DNA of 64,000 nt from Ophiosphaerella korrae. Lineage: Eukaryota > Ascomycota > Dothideomycetes > Pleosporales > Phaeosphaeriaceae. Shown piece after piece: positions 21,039 through 31,748 of the stretch. Made by a program: the position numbers and the translations under genes. Below the pieces are notes generated by a model. It was given only the letters and a program-made list of their open reading frames with translations, ran no database searches and was not told the origin of the DNA. The DNA lies in the NCBI GenBank assembly GCA_028456385.1, contig JALNQF010000005.1, positions 1-64,000 of the forward strand. Direction: 5' to 3'. Each line of letters begins with the position of its first letter. Positions within the stretch are counted from its first letter, which is position 1.

Positions 21039-24000
21039 CGGGAGACGATCTGGGGCGGGTGAGGTGTCACAAATACTGGCGGGCCGCAAGGACGGGTCAG
21101 ATCAGACTCAGGCAGTGCAAAAGCGGGCGTCGATTGCAGGGCCAAGCGCACTTGCAGCAAGCAGGAGGCGGCGGCGAAGGTGCAGCAGACAGGACAGGGG
21201 AGGCAGGAATGCAGAAGACTGCACAAGAGAAGATTGCAATAGGCAAGAGGGGCGAGGCGGGCAGAGAGTATAGGACGGGCGACAGCTTCTCGAAGCGCGT
21301 GGAGGAGGCCCGAAAGTATGGAAGCGAAAAGGAGATTCGGCGGGATGGCCGTGGCCGTGGCCGTGGCAGTGGCCGCTATTACTACCAGCGCGCAAGCACC
21401 ACGGTCCACGGCAGGCCCAAGTGGGCCAAACCACATCCGACGTGCTGCTCGCCGCTTTCGCCCTGGGCCCCTGCAACCCTGCAAGCGCCCCTGCAAGCGC
21501 AGCTGCACCAACGCCGAGCGGTCCGCCACTTCTGCCGCAGTTAGTCGCTTTTAGTCACGGGCTAGCCGGCCTAGCGCGGTTGGCGGCTGGCGGCTGACTG
21601 CCCTCGACGTCGCCCTCGCCCTCTGGACGGCGCAGCAATGCAGTGCACCACTGCTCTCTGCACTCGACGCCGGCACTGTCTGCCCACCGCCCACGCGCCC
21701 TGTCATAACACCCATTGCAGCCCGGCTTCCAACACACCCACACCCACACCCACACCCACTCACCCACACACCCACACGGCCATTCTCGCAGCGGGGGTCG
21801 CTGCATGGCTTTGCAGCGGCCCGGCCTCAGCACACACGGGCGCTGCCGTTGTCGCGCGCTTGTGATCTACGAGGGCCTTTAATTGTCCATGGCCGCCCCA
21901 TTAATCTCTTTCATCAATGACACGCCGCCCACCGCCCCTCCTTTTCTCGTCTACCCATTCGCCCGCCCGCCGCGCCCCAGCCTGCGCATCATGTACCGTG
22001 TAATAATATACTAGCCACTATCATCTGCAACCTCGCTAGCCTGCTCCTCTTCGAAGCTGCTCGTGTCACTGCGGCCGGGCTCGCTGCTCGCTGCCCGCTG
22101 CCCCCAGCACCAGCACCTTTCCGGCTACCGCAGGGAACCCCACCTCGGGCAGTTGCCCTGCCACCACGCCTGCTTCTTGCCCTGGGCTCTTGGCTCACCT
22201 GACGATAGCCGTTCCACCCTCTTCCCGCCCGCAGCAGCGCCCAATGCCGACAAGTCAGTCGTTCACCGGCCCATGCCTGCATGCCCATATCTGTCGTAAT
22301 TTGACATAGGGCTGGTCCGCGCTTGCATCGGCCATTTTCCACTTGGAGCCCTCAAGTGCCATCCCTGTCCTGGTAAACGGCTGCTGCTCCTGGCCAGGGC
22401 CTCCTCCTGCCCCCAGTGACGTGAGCAATCTCTCTGCACTGCACCGCCTGCCTGCATCAGGTAACTCACGCAATGTCATATTACTGACCGCACAAACTCC
22501 TCTTTCCAACTTCCAACACCTCCCTGAATAATAGAGCCGATGCTGCCCCGCCCTCTCTCTTCTTGCCTCGTTTCTCAGCTGCCATTGACTCTCACCAGTC
22601 CCACGTCTTCCGTGGCTCGTGACGCAAACCCACCCTGTCCTCAAATCAACGTCCAAAATCTGACATCCGCTGTGTGGCAGATCGTTCATCCTTTGCGCCG
22701 GCCACGACTCGCCAGCTGCTACCCATGGTAACCTGTTTCTTCTTTCCCCTGATTCGCCCTGCTCCACACAAGCCGCCTTTCCAAGCGGCGAACGAGTGCC
22801 CATTGCCGGTTATCCCGCTAGTGACGACAGTCGGAGAAGTGCGGATGTGCGGTGGAGAAAGGCGAAGTTGTCATGATTTTGCCGCTTCTACGCTCGGTTC
22901 TCCATTCAGCCTCGGCTGTCTGCAGCTGTCGTCTCCTGCGCCGGCACATCACCACTCTAGTACTACGTGAGAGGTCGCCGAGCACAATTGTGCCACTCGT
23001 TCCTTGGTTCCGTCTATCGATAGACGCAAACCACTGCCTGGTGGCTCTGCTCGGCCCGCTGATACACAATCTGCCTGTCCCACTACCCAGGTTCAATATT
23101 CGCTGCCGTCCAATCATGACCGCCCGATGCTAATCCTAATGTTTTTATTCTTGAATTATCGGCTTCATGTGCCTTGCATAGAGCCGATGGATTGCGGGTA
23201 AATCTTCGCCCTCCCATGCAAAAAAGAAAACCTAGCGTGGTCATCAGGTCACAAGATGTGCTAGCACCGGTCAAACCCGTCCTTGATCTTGACTCTTTGG
23301 TCACATTATTGAACGTCGTTTGCAGCAGGCTGACGTGCTGCAGCCAATCGTGTGTTACAGGCTACTGTTGTAATTTGATTGACTGGCACACCGCAATTCA
23401 CCACCCGAGGCAGTCACGAGTACGGCTTAGATGAGTGCAGACGCTGTGAACGGTCTGAGGCAGTCAGCCTGAAAGGAATCCGCGCCGAAGCGTTGCTGTC
23501 GCCCGCGCCTGTCGCTCCTTGTCAGCAGCCCTGTATTGTTCCCAACCCGAACTGCCGCCTGATACCGCGCTCCGTTATGCTAGACTGTTACACCGACTGC
23601 GTGGTGCAGATTGTGGGGTAAAGTAGCCCAGGGTATGATCCTCAGCCGCCTGCTGGTTTTATTGGCACCCACGCAGAGAACAGCCCGTGGGTAATGCCTT
23701 CAACAACGCGGGACGGAGCGCAATCTATTCGCGTCGTCGCAACTGTGGTTCATATTGGGAGTGGGCGGGCTGATTCACTACTTGTGCGCTACTGTGTTCC
23801 AGGTGAAACTGAGACGGCCCGGGACGAGACGTGTAAGCCGTCCAGTTTAGATTAACGAACCTTGTGTCACCAATGGCTGTAAACTCTCAGGGCAGGTTAT
23901 GCATGGCATAGCTGATGGATTGCGGAGACAGGCCCAGCAGCGGCTGTGTCAGACTGCGGGTAGTGACCTTCACCAATTGTCATCAAGGGTGCTGTGCACC

Positions 24001-25733
24001 CAAACATCTGCAACAAGATCCGAAGGAGAGAATCATGTGCCAACTCTAGTTATCGTCGACAATCCCGAGTCGAGCCATAATCTGTGCCACGCTGTCAGTG
24101 CCAGAAACGTGTTCACTACCAACCCAGGTTATCACAGAAAACAGGCAATGATGATCACGTCAAGGTTCCTCACCGATCTTGAAAGTCAGCTTGGCTGCTT
24201 GAGTAGTGGAATCCCTTTTCTCCGCTGTAGGTAGTCTGCTGCCGACACTGCCTCGCTCAATACTCCCTGATCTGTCCTGATAGTCCAGTCACGGGCGCCA
24301 TACGATGACAGGATGGCTATTCTTGACGGCAAACACGTCCGCCCTTGCAGCAATGTGGTGCGAAGGATTGCGTCTTTCAAGGAAACATAGATCCTGGGTG
24401 CGATAATATAGGTGGTCAGCAAGGCACTTGTGGTTGGCATGTGCACCATGGGACAGGCAGCGGGTTCCAAGGGAAGCAGGGAGATAACGATCATGGCCCC
24501 CAGACAGCCGTTCATCGTCAACGCCGCTGTGTAACATGGCCGAACGGGAGCACGCGTGAGGGGCGTGCAAACGTCGGTAAATTCTGCAAATGATGATTTG
24601 CGGACGGTGAGCCATGGGGGGCCTTGCTCTGGCTCGGAAGGTGCCCATTCGCCCAAGAATTGACCACCATTTAGTCTAACATCGGTGTGATTGCAAAGTT
24701 GCGAAACGAGGCACGGGTTGTGCATGCCTGCAAACACACCGCTGTTCTCATTGATGGCATAGCTAGGAAGATACCGGTTCAGTGAAGGACACTTGCCACT
24801 GTCTGGGCGTTGGGCGGCAAATATTGCAGCGCGCCGTTTAGCTGCTGGCGTGAGCCTGGATGATAAAATGATCATGAATCATGGGATTTCTGCGTCTTTG
24901 CGAGAGGTTACGTACATGCCTTTGTGCATGACGAGAAACGGAGCGACGCAACGACCACACCGCCGTCGACGCTGGCACGCTCGGACAGAGTTTTTGATGA
25001 AGCTGGTGGTCATCTTATGACGCGACTGGCTTTAGACGGGCGCATGAGACGGGCACCCATGCACTTCAACGACCGCGCCACGGCCCGTTGCGAGTTGTTG
25101 ACGACAAGGGTTGCATGTGGGCAGCTGATGGGGACGTACTGTTTATGGCGATCAGCATGCCCCCTTGTACAGCGGTGCTGCAATGTCATCGGTTGAAGCG
25201 TCGCTTGGACGCAGTCATCTTCGTATGGCCACCATGGAGCGAAGAAAGGGTAAGCCGAAGGACAGTGGCTGCGGTAGGACGGTCGGCCATGGCACCCAAC
25301 GATAAAAGGTGGGCTGCTAAGGAAAAGGCGACGGGCCGCGCGAGTGCGTAGACTTGGGACTGGGACCAGGGGGCTCGGAAGGACCTTGCCCCAATCTGAA
25401 TGGCTCCGGCTGAGATCGTGCATTAGCAGCAATTAGCCCGCCGGTCACCTGACTGGATTGTCATGCAGCCAAGAACGGGCGTAACCAGACGCTACTGCAC
25501 TATTGTTTGGTCTGGCGGGCACTCGCTTAAACTTTTGAAAATTAGCGCCACTGCCGCTCATGGTACTAGTGTCTATTGGCGGAGTTTGCGCCTGCGACGC
25601 CAGGCCTCCCACGTCCATGTCGTCCACACCTCCACCAATCCACGCATCCTGGAGCAGCTTCTTGCGAGCGGGACTCTAATCCGAAGCGTCCTCTGTGCCG
25701 CACAACGACGCTCTGCCGTCCAATAATGCCCTT
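21039..25733. other. 4.7-kb gene-free region upstream of the zinc-cluster gene
   Basis: No ORF here has family motifs, fungal splice signals or neighbours that support it. A 229-codon frame at 24186-24875 (minus) is the longest but looks like chance. The region is of average GC, not AT-rich, so it is not an obvious RIP desert. A long upstream control region, a long 5' leader or a non-coding RNA are possible. Confidence 0.5.
21731..21778. repeat. CCCACA-type microsatellite
   Basis: About 48 bp of imperfect CACCCA/CCCACA repeats lie in the non-coding region upstream of the zinc-cluster gene. They do not match the CCCTAA fungal telomere repeat. Confidence 0.85.
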
Positions 25734-28680
25734 TTAGCCCTCTGCCTCCGCACTGCCGCCGTTATCGCCCTCATCATTGTCGTCATCGTCTTCGCTGCTC
25801 GATTCTGAAGACTCGTCGTCGGGCATCACCACGCTATTGAGGTATGTGATCTGCACCAGTCTGTTAGTCTCGTACTCTCGTGGCTGCCGTCCTGCCTCTA
25901 CGTCCCAGTAGAGAGCCTGGAATCTGATCTGCTGCACTTTTCCTCCACCAACCCAGCCATCAGCTACTGCCCAACTAGCTAAGCCTGGTGTGCTGCACTG
26001 CCAGCACATTACGCGGTAGCAAGCCTCGGGCCTCTAGCGTGCATTAATCAAGGACACCCCTTCACCACTTTGACGCCTACTGACCGTGCCCGAAACCGCG
26101 GCATACTGGTCAATTACTGTCCTGAAATGCATGGGAGAATGAACAACTGCGCACTTACGAACGGCACCATGCAACCCACAAGCTCAGCAACTCGCTCCAG
26201 ACCCCCAGGTCCGCTGACTTCGTCATCCATGAGTTTTTTGCCCAGCGTGAAATTTCGAAGTCGAAGCAACTCAATGTCCTTGTGATTTTGATCATATCCC
26301 TGACTCAGATCGTCAGTAAATTCGGTCAATTGACGTGTTCAAATAAGGTTCTCTAGGTTTATTTATCCATAGTTTCAGAAGCATACATAGCACTGGAGTT
26401 GTCTGCCCTATACTTATACCTTCCAAATAAAGAAACTCGATAGTTTTAGGCCCTGACGTTATGGCGATGCTGCGACATGTCTAGTATCGAAGTCGAGTAT
26501 CGAATTACAGCAGAGTCTAATCTATCTGCTCGAACGGTGTGCCGTTGAATTGAGTTTGTAGAGTCGGGGCCAATTATGCTTGGAGCCCCTCGTATCTTTA
26601 GACGTTGACCTGCAACTAATTTGGAGACATGCAGCTTGTATGAAGACGCAGGCAATGTGTCGGCATGACTGCTAAAAGCCTTGCACGAATGCTGAAAGTA
26701 AATTAAGTGGACTTGCCTTCGGATGCTTCTTCAGCGCGGATGACTTGTTTGTAGCTAGGTTCACAAAAGCTTGTACGGCTTGCTTCTCGTCATCCGTAGT
26801 TGTACCCAGGAACGTCGTGTGTATACCTTTATCAGTCAATGCTAATTTTATCTTATGCGGCTTGCGATCAATATCGCGGCGCAGTTTGGCAAGAGCAGAA
26901 GCTTCTGGTTGCCAGAAGCCACCTCCTACGACTGATTAGCATCCAACCATACTAGATTGCTGACGAAATCCAAGACATTAAGAGGACCGAATTATATCCA
27001 CGGAACAGGCTATATTGTTCAGAAGAACTGAGTATAACTTTGATCACTCAGACTGGAGGCGTTGAAATCTTGGGTGATGGGCCGATATTAGACGAGTAAT
27101 GCTATTACAGGAGGCCACGGCACATAAATTGCGCCTTGAATATCTCACCACCATTGACATCGGTGTAAGCAGATGTTGGAGGCAAATATGGGCCAACGTG
27201 CGTAATGATGACTAACACGTGCTCAGGCCCATGAAAAAACGGCAAGTGGGCAGTAGGTGCGGTGGGCCGAATTTGGTATGTCGGCGTATATGCGTAGCGA
27301 ATCCTCTTGAGATATTGATCAGAAGTAGAAGAATAAATAAATCATCTTGTTTGGCTGGGTGTGCTCAAGGGACGCAGACAGGCTTATCAGAATGTGAGGC
27401 TGGCTGCCCGTCGGGGGGATTCGCCCGTTACGGAGACGATAGGGCCGGCCTTCCGCTTGATGACGCCGCCTTTAACCCGGTGGGTGCATGAGCTTATGCG
27501 ATGTGGATGGCGGTAGAACCATATGGATTGCGGAAATGGCTTTGAAAGCATCGCGTTATTGTTGAACATATGTCGGCGATTTCCGGGTATGCGTGTATGC
27601 ATCCATTCGGATGCTATCCAAGAGCCAGGCCTACGGCGGATCATGTGCAGCTGGGGTGTCTGGGCAATGCAAGAGAATACGCGCAACTCACCAACAAAAC
27701 TACCGCCACCCGGTTGTATTTGAACATAGTAGTGTGCGTATGGTCCTTTGCGGCCAGTTCTGGACCAAGCAGCCGAGAAGTAGGTCTTGTACGGTGTTTG
27801 ATCCTTGGAAAACCGTACATCTATCATTGTCAGTCTTGAGCCATGACCTGAAGTAGCTTGCAGCTTACCTCGATAAATCCGATAAATCTGATGTGTTATT
27901 TTACAGCGCATGGGGTAGCAGGGAAGGAATAACTTACAACATCTTTGACCGGCAACTCAGGTATCAGTCCATCAGCTTCCACAACTTTCTCAGAGAGCTT
28001 TTCTGTAAACGTGGTAAAATCCTGTAATGCGACTCGATAGTCTAGGTCGTGCACTGTAAAACTATTAGCTATTTAGTTCGATGCTATAAAGTTACTTCGC
28101 TGTGTAACCCATGTGCCGGCATCTTTGAGAGGATCACTATCTAGCTTTACATACATTTCAGCCACTGGCGGTCGTTATTTTCAGCAAGGTCTTCGAGGAA
28201 GAGCATTGTGTTTGGATGTATAGTCTCGTCCATGTACGGCGTATCACCAGGGTCGCGCGCCTTAGGTTTCTTGATAATGAGCCGAGTCCCAGGAGCTAGT
28301 TTTGCCCCTGGCTTCCAGAGATCCTTTTCATTCCCATTTTTATTGCGTAAAGGTAGGCTCTTCTTTGCTTGCTGTCCCCGTTGTGTTGACCTCTTGAGGT
28401 TGGCCTCATCGCTGGTGGCTCCCCCCTGTTCAGACTCGGACGATAGATCCTCATCACTAGGCTCCTCAAACCCCGAAGCTTCAGACACTTGATCCTCATC
28501 AGAGACCGATGATGGTTTCTTAGTAGTTTTTCCTTCATCGTCCGTGTCTGGCTCAGCATATGATTTCTGCACAGTTGCTCTTGCTCTTTTAGACTGCCGA
28601 GTCGGCGTGTCATGCGCTGGTCGTTTTGATGAACTTCTGGGTGCCGAAGCAGACGTCCTTCTGGTTACTTTACGAGGCAT
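25734..28680 (-). CDS. DUF2461 family protein with seven exons and expanded introns
   Basis: Exons are 28680-28155, 28053-27938, 27887-27869, 27820-27692, 26925-26717, 26299-26159 and 25850-25734, giving 418 residues in one frame. After a basic, Ser/acidic-rich nuclear-looking leader, the DUF2461 (TIGR02453) domain begins at TPYMDETIHPNTMLFLEDL. It continues through IYRIYRDVRFSKD, AAWSRTGRKGPYAHYYVQI, GGGFWQPEASALAKLRRDI and NHKDIELLRLRNFTLGKKL, and ends with an acidic tail (SSESSSEDDDD). Exon 3 is a 19-nt microexon needed for the IYRIYRD block. Introns 1-3 are 101, 50 and 48 nt, but introns 4-6 are 766, 417 and 308 nt. Intron 5 uses a GC donor (AAG-GCAAGT). Conserved blocks abut exactly across each join, so the domain is intact despite the insertions. 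The biochemical role of DUF2461 is unknown. The gene is divergent from TYW3 (227 bp between starts). Confidence 0.88.
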
Positions 28681-28907
28681 TGTTAGAGATAACAACCGTC
28701 CAAAATATCGATATTGAGTTGCGTGGAGGTTAACTGTTTGGTCGATGTGGTTGGGAAGAAGCACGGATCGCTTTCAAGCACCCGATGACGCAGATATGGC
28801 CTAGAAAGCGCGATCCTTGCTGCACGCCCACGCCGCGAAATCACGCGAATAGCCAGTCACTAGTTACATTCAATCCAATCTCGTTCATTCTTCCATGCGT
28901 CTTAGTC

Positions 28908-29897
28908 ATGACCACCCGCTTCGACGCTCGCAAACATGGGATTCTGACGCAACTTCAAACGCCAGATAACGAGTACCATGATCTATCACCCAAAGGTTCT
29001 GTTGATGAGCCAATTCGCGACTTGATTAGCAAAATCAACTCCCTCGAGGGCGTTGTCACCACCAGTAGCTGCTCTGGACGCATTAGCGTATTTTTGGAAG
29101 GACGTAAAGCAGCCAACGGTGATGCATCTAATGAAGAAAATCTTGCGTCTCGTGCTGGCCCTGGAGGAAAAGGTGGGGGCGGCACCTGGCTGTTCATCTC
29201 TCATGTATCAGTAGAAACAACAGGCGCAGATGCACTGCCATCGTTCACTACGAAATTTGGTTTAATTGATGCTGCGATGCAAGACAAGAGGATGCCAGAG
29301 GTAAATAGCAGGTATATACATCTCAAATTTGAGCCTATGGTAAGCTCAATGGCTGCAGTCTCAATCACTCGCTGACCCCCGTAGATCCTCCACATATTGA
29401 CGGCATCAACGGATCATGCTCAACGGATACTAACAGCTGGTCTAGGCGCTGGCTTCCGAGAGAGCGGCGCTGTAAGTTTGAGCACAACAAAAAATGGAGA
29501 ATCTACGCCAATGGTAGCAATACGCTCCACTGGCTACTCCTTCGATTCAATTATCGGTTACCAGAACGAAAGTGGTCAGAACCTCCCCCTAGTAGATGAG
29601 AATTACCTTCGGGCTCTGATTCTTATTGTAAATGATCGCTTTCGAATCAACAAGGAACGTATAGAACGATTCCGCACAGCGGTAATGAATGCTTTCCAAG
29701 CCCAGAAAATCTCTGCGTGTATACCTGCTAGACCAGAATGGGAAGAAACAGATGCAAGAAAGCGTCGGAAAAGAGAGGAAGGCCTTGCACGACGGCAGGC
29801 ACTACAAGCTATTCAAGTCGAACCGAAAAACAGCACAGTCTTTGAGTTTTCGGACATTGGTAGTATTGATGGTATGCTTCCCTTGCCACCAGCATAG
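28908..29897 (+). CDS. TYW3: tRNA wybutosine-synthesising protein 3
   Basis: Exons 28908-29339 and 29385-29897 flank a 45-nt intron (GTAAGC...CGTAG) and encode 314 residues. ATG 28908 begins MTTRFDARKHGIL, the usual start, and the longer open frame upstream is not needed. Family landmarks are DEPIRDLISKINSL, the TTSSCSGRISVFLEG motif, GGGGTWLFISH, and after the splice LHILTASTDHAQRILTAGLGAGFRESG. The protein methylates an intermediate (yW-86 to yW-72) in making wybutosine at G37 of tRNA-Phe, using SAM, in the cytosol. A basic C-terminal stretch (ARKRRKREEGLARRQ) may bind tRNA. Confidence 0.93.
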
Positions 29898-30190
29898 ATA
29901 AGTCACATATGAGCATCGCGCAGTGACGATGAAATCAATTACGGTCGAAATATGCTATGAGTTCTATTTTGCTCTCATAATGTTTCCAGAAGGTATGCAT
30001 AGCTAGGTATGTCGCCGAACTCGCGCATTGTGTACGGGATACACGAATCGCCATGCACCACAGTGTGATTCGGAGCATTTATGTGATGAGTCATAATGTC
30101 TCCAATGTTATCCGTATTACCATTAAACCATCAAGGCCAATAATTATATTGGGGCTCTCGTGCGTTATACGCTTGTTCACATCAAACCAG

Positions 30191-30300
30191 CCAATGAGAA
30201 GCGTCAATACAACATGTCTCCGACCAACTCGGCGACTTTTGAATCTAATCTTCCCCCAGGTTGATGGCACCGACATCAAAAGTTGTTCTCAGGTATAAAG
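30191..30300 (+). promoter_or_regulatory. CCAAT and TATA elements before the methyltransferase
   Basis: A CCAAT pentamer at 30191-30195 and a TATAAAG at 30294-30300 lie about 225 and 120 bp before the ATG at 30417, which is reasonable spacing for a fungal core promoter. The rest of 29898-30416 shows no gene. Confidence 0.5.
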
Positions 30301-30416
30301 CCAGCAGTACTCAACTGAAAATTGGGAAGAAACATTCGCCATCAATCAACTCAATCTCTACAACACGCAACTCCAGATAACCCCACTTTATTAGTTCCAG
30401 CCACTTCACGAACAGT

Positions 30417-31603
30417 ATGTCCACTCTTGCAGAAGCAAACCGCAAATACTTTGAGTATGCCCCCCATTTCATTTTAAGATCATTTGAGTACCCTATTGTG
30501 GCAGCCTCGTTTGCCTAGGCGAACAAAAAAATTATATACTAGCCTGTGTGGACACCTACAGGTGCATATCTTAATTTGTCGAACGCCCCATCTGCCTAAA
30601 TGCCATGGAACTCCTCCAGGTCTAGCTATAACCTCCTATACTAATTGTAGAATAGCTCTATTTCCGACTCCTACGATACCAAACCATGGTTTGCCAAAAC
30701 TAACACCCAAGTCATCGACACGCTTCGCTCGCGTCTGGACTGGATTGGCATCCCTTTCGCCAAAACGGGCCCCACTAATGATGTCAAAGAAGTTCGCTTG
30801 CTAGATTACGCATGTGGAACGGGTTTGATGTCGCGGGTAATCAGAACGCCATGACACCTGTAATACACGATGCTGATCATAGATAGGCCTTGGGACCATA
30901 CGTCACCGTCACTCGCGGCATTGATATCTCACCCAACATGGTCACTTCTTTCAATAAGCGCATGCGTGATGCAGGCCTATCGGAGTCGACAGTATACGCT
31001 GTAAACGGGAATTTGTTTGACAAAACCGATCCTAGCCCTACAGAGATCTCAGGACCCGAGTGGCACGGTTTCGACATCGCCACAGTGGGCTTTGGATTCC
31101 ATCACTTTGAGGATGTGGTTCATAGTTCGCGGCAGCTGAAAAACCGTCTGAGGCCCGGTGGGGTGCTGATAATCACTGATTTCTTGGAAGGGGGGGATGC
31201 CAAGGCTGACGAGGAGGGTAACATGATTCCCGGGAGTGAGGGGAATCATGCCATCCACAGTATTGGGCATCACTCTCATGGGGATGATGGAACTCATGGG
31301 AACAGTGATTCTCATAGCCACGGTCATGCACGTAAGCATGGACACGATAACTCTCATGCAAAGGAAAAACACGACCTGGACGACACAACACCTGAGTTTA
31401 AGAAGAAGATGAGCGCCTCTATCGTAGTACCACACTTCACTATCGAAGGTGTCAAGAAATTCTTTACCGAGGCCGGGCTCGTGGATATTGATGTCATAAC
31501 GCTAGATGAGAAGAGCTACATGGAATTTGGGGGCAAAAAGTTGTGGCGCACGGTGTTAGTCGCCAAGGGACGGAGGCCAGCTGAGGAGAAGTCAGAGTTG
31601 TAA
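30417..31603 (+). CDS. SAM-dependent methyltransferase with histidine-rich insert
   Basis: Exons 30417-30454, 30656-30836 and 30887-31603 give 311 residues. The first exon (MSTLAEANRKYF) is short. Intron 1 is 201 nt, ends TACTAATTGTAGAATAG, and joins as F-D-SISDSYDTKPWF. Intron 2 is 50 nt and restores LMSR-ALGPYVTV. Class I motifs are visible: motif I LLDYACGTGLMSRAL, the acidic strand-2 end GIDISPNMV, FDIATVGFGFHHF, and LRPGGVLIITDF. Between the last of these and the C-terminal helix sits an insert at residues 194-235 with 13 histidines (for example SHSHGHARKHGHD), likely a flexible metal-binding loop. Fungal UbiE-like methyltransferases of unknown substrate are the closest match I recognise. 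It is convergent with the methylisocitrate lyase gene (145 bp apart). Confidence 0.85.
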
Positions 31604-31748
31604 GAGGTCTTACTCTGGGCTCGTAGAGTACAACAGGTAGCCATATAACATTCGTTTTGAGTGGTTGACTTGTTCCATGTTACAAATGAGCAATACGCAA
31701 CTGAATAATATCACACGTTTAAGAGTTTGTCTATTCACACCCTCGAGT

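Noticed and set aside
20687..21529. 280-codon minus-strand frame with a polyhistidine run
   Set aside because: The His run is the ACC-repeat read in one frame, and the frame overlaps exon 1 of the zinc-cluster gene; no motif or splice support.
21731..21778. CCCACA repeats as an interstitial telomere
   Set aside because: Units are not TTAGGG/CCCTAA and are imperfect, so a plain microsatellite.
24186..24875. 229-codon minus-strand frame in the gene-free region
   Set aside because: No family motif, no conserved start context, mixed composition; likely chance, though transcript data could overturn this.
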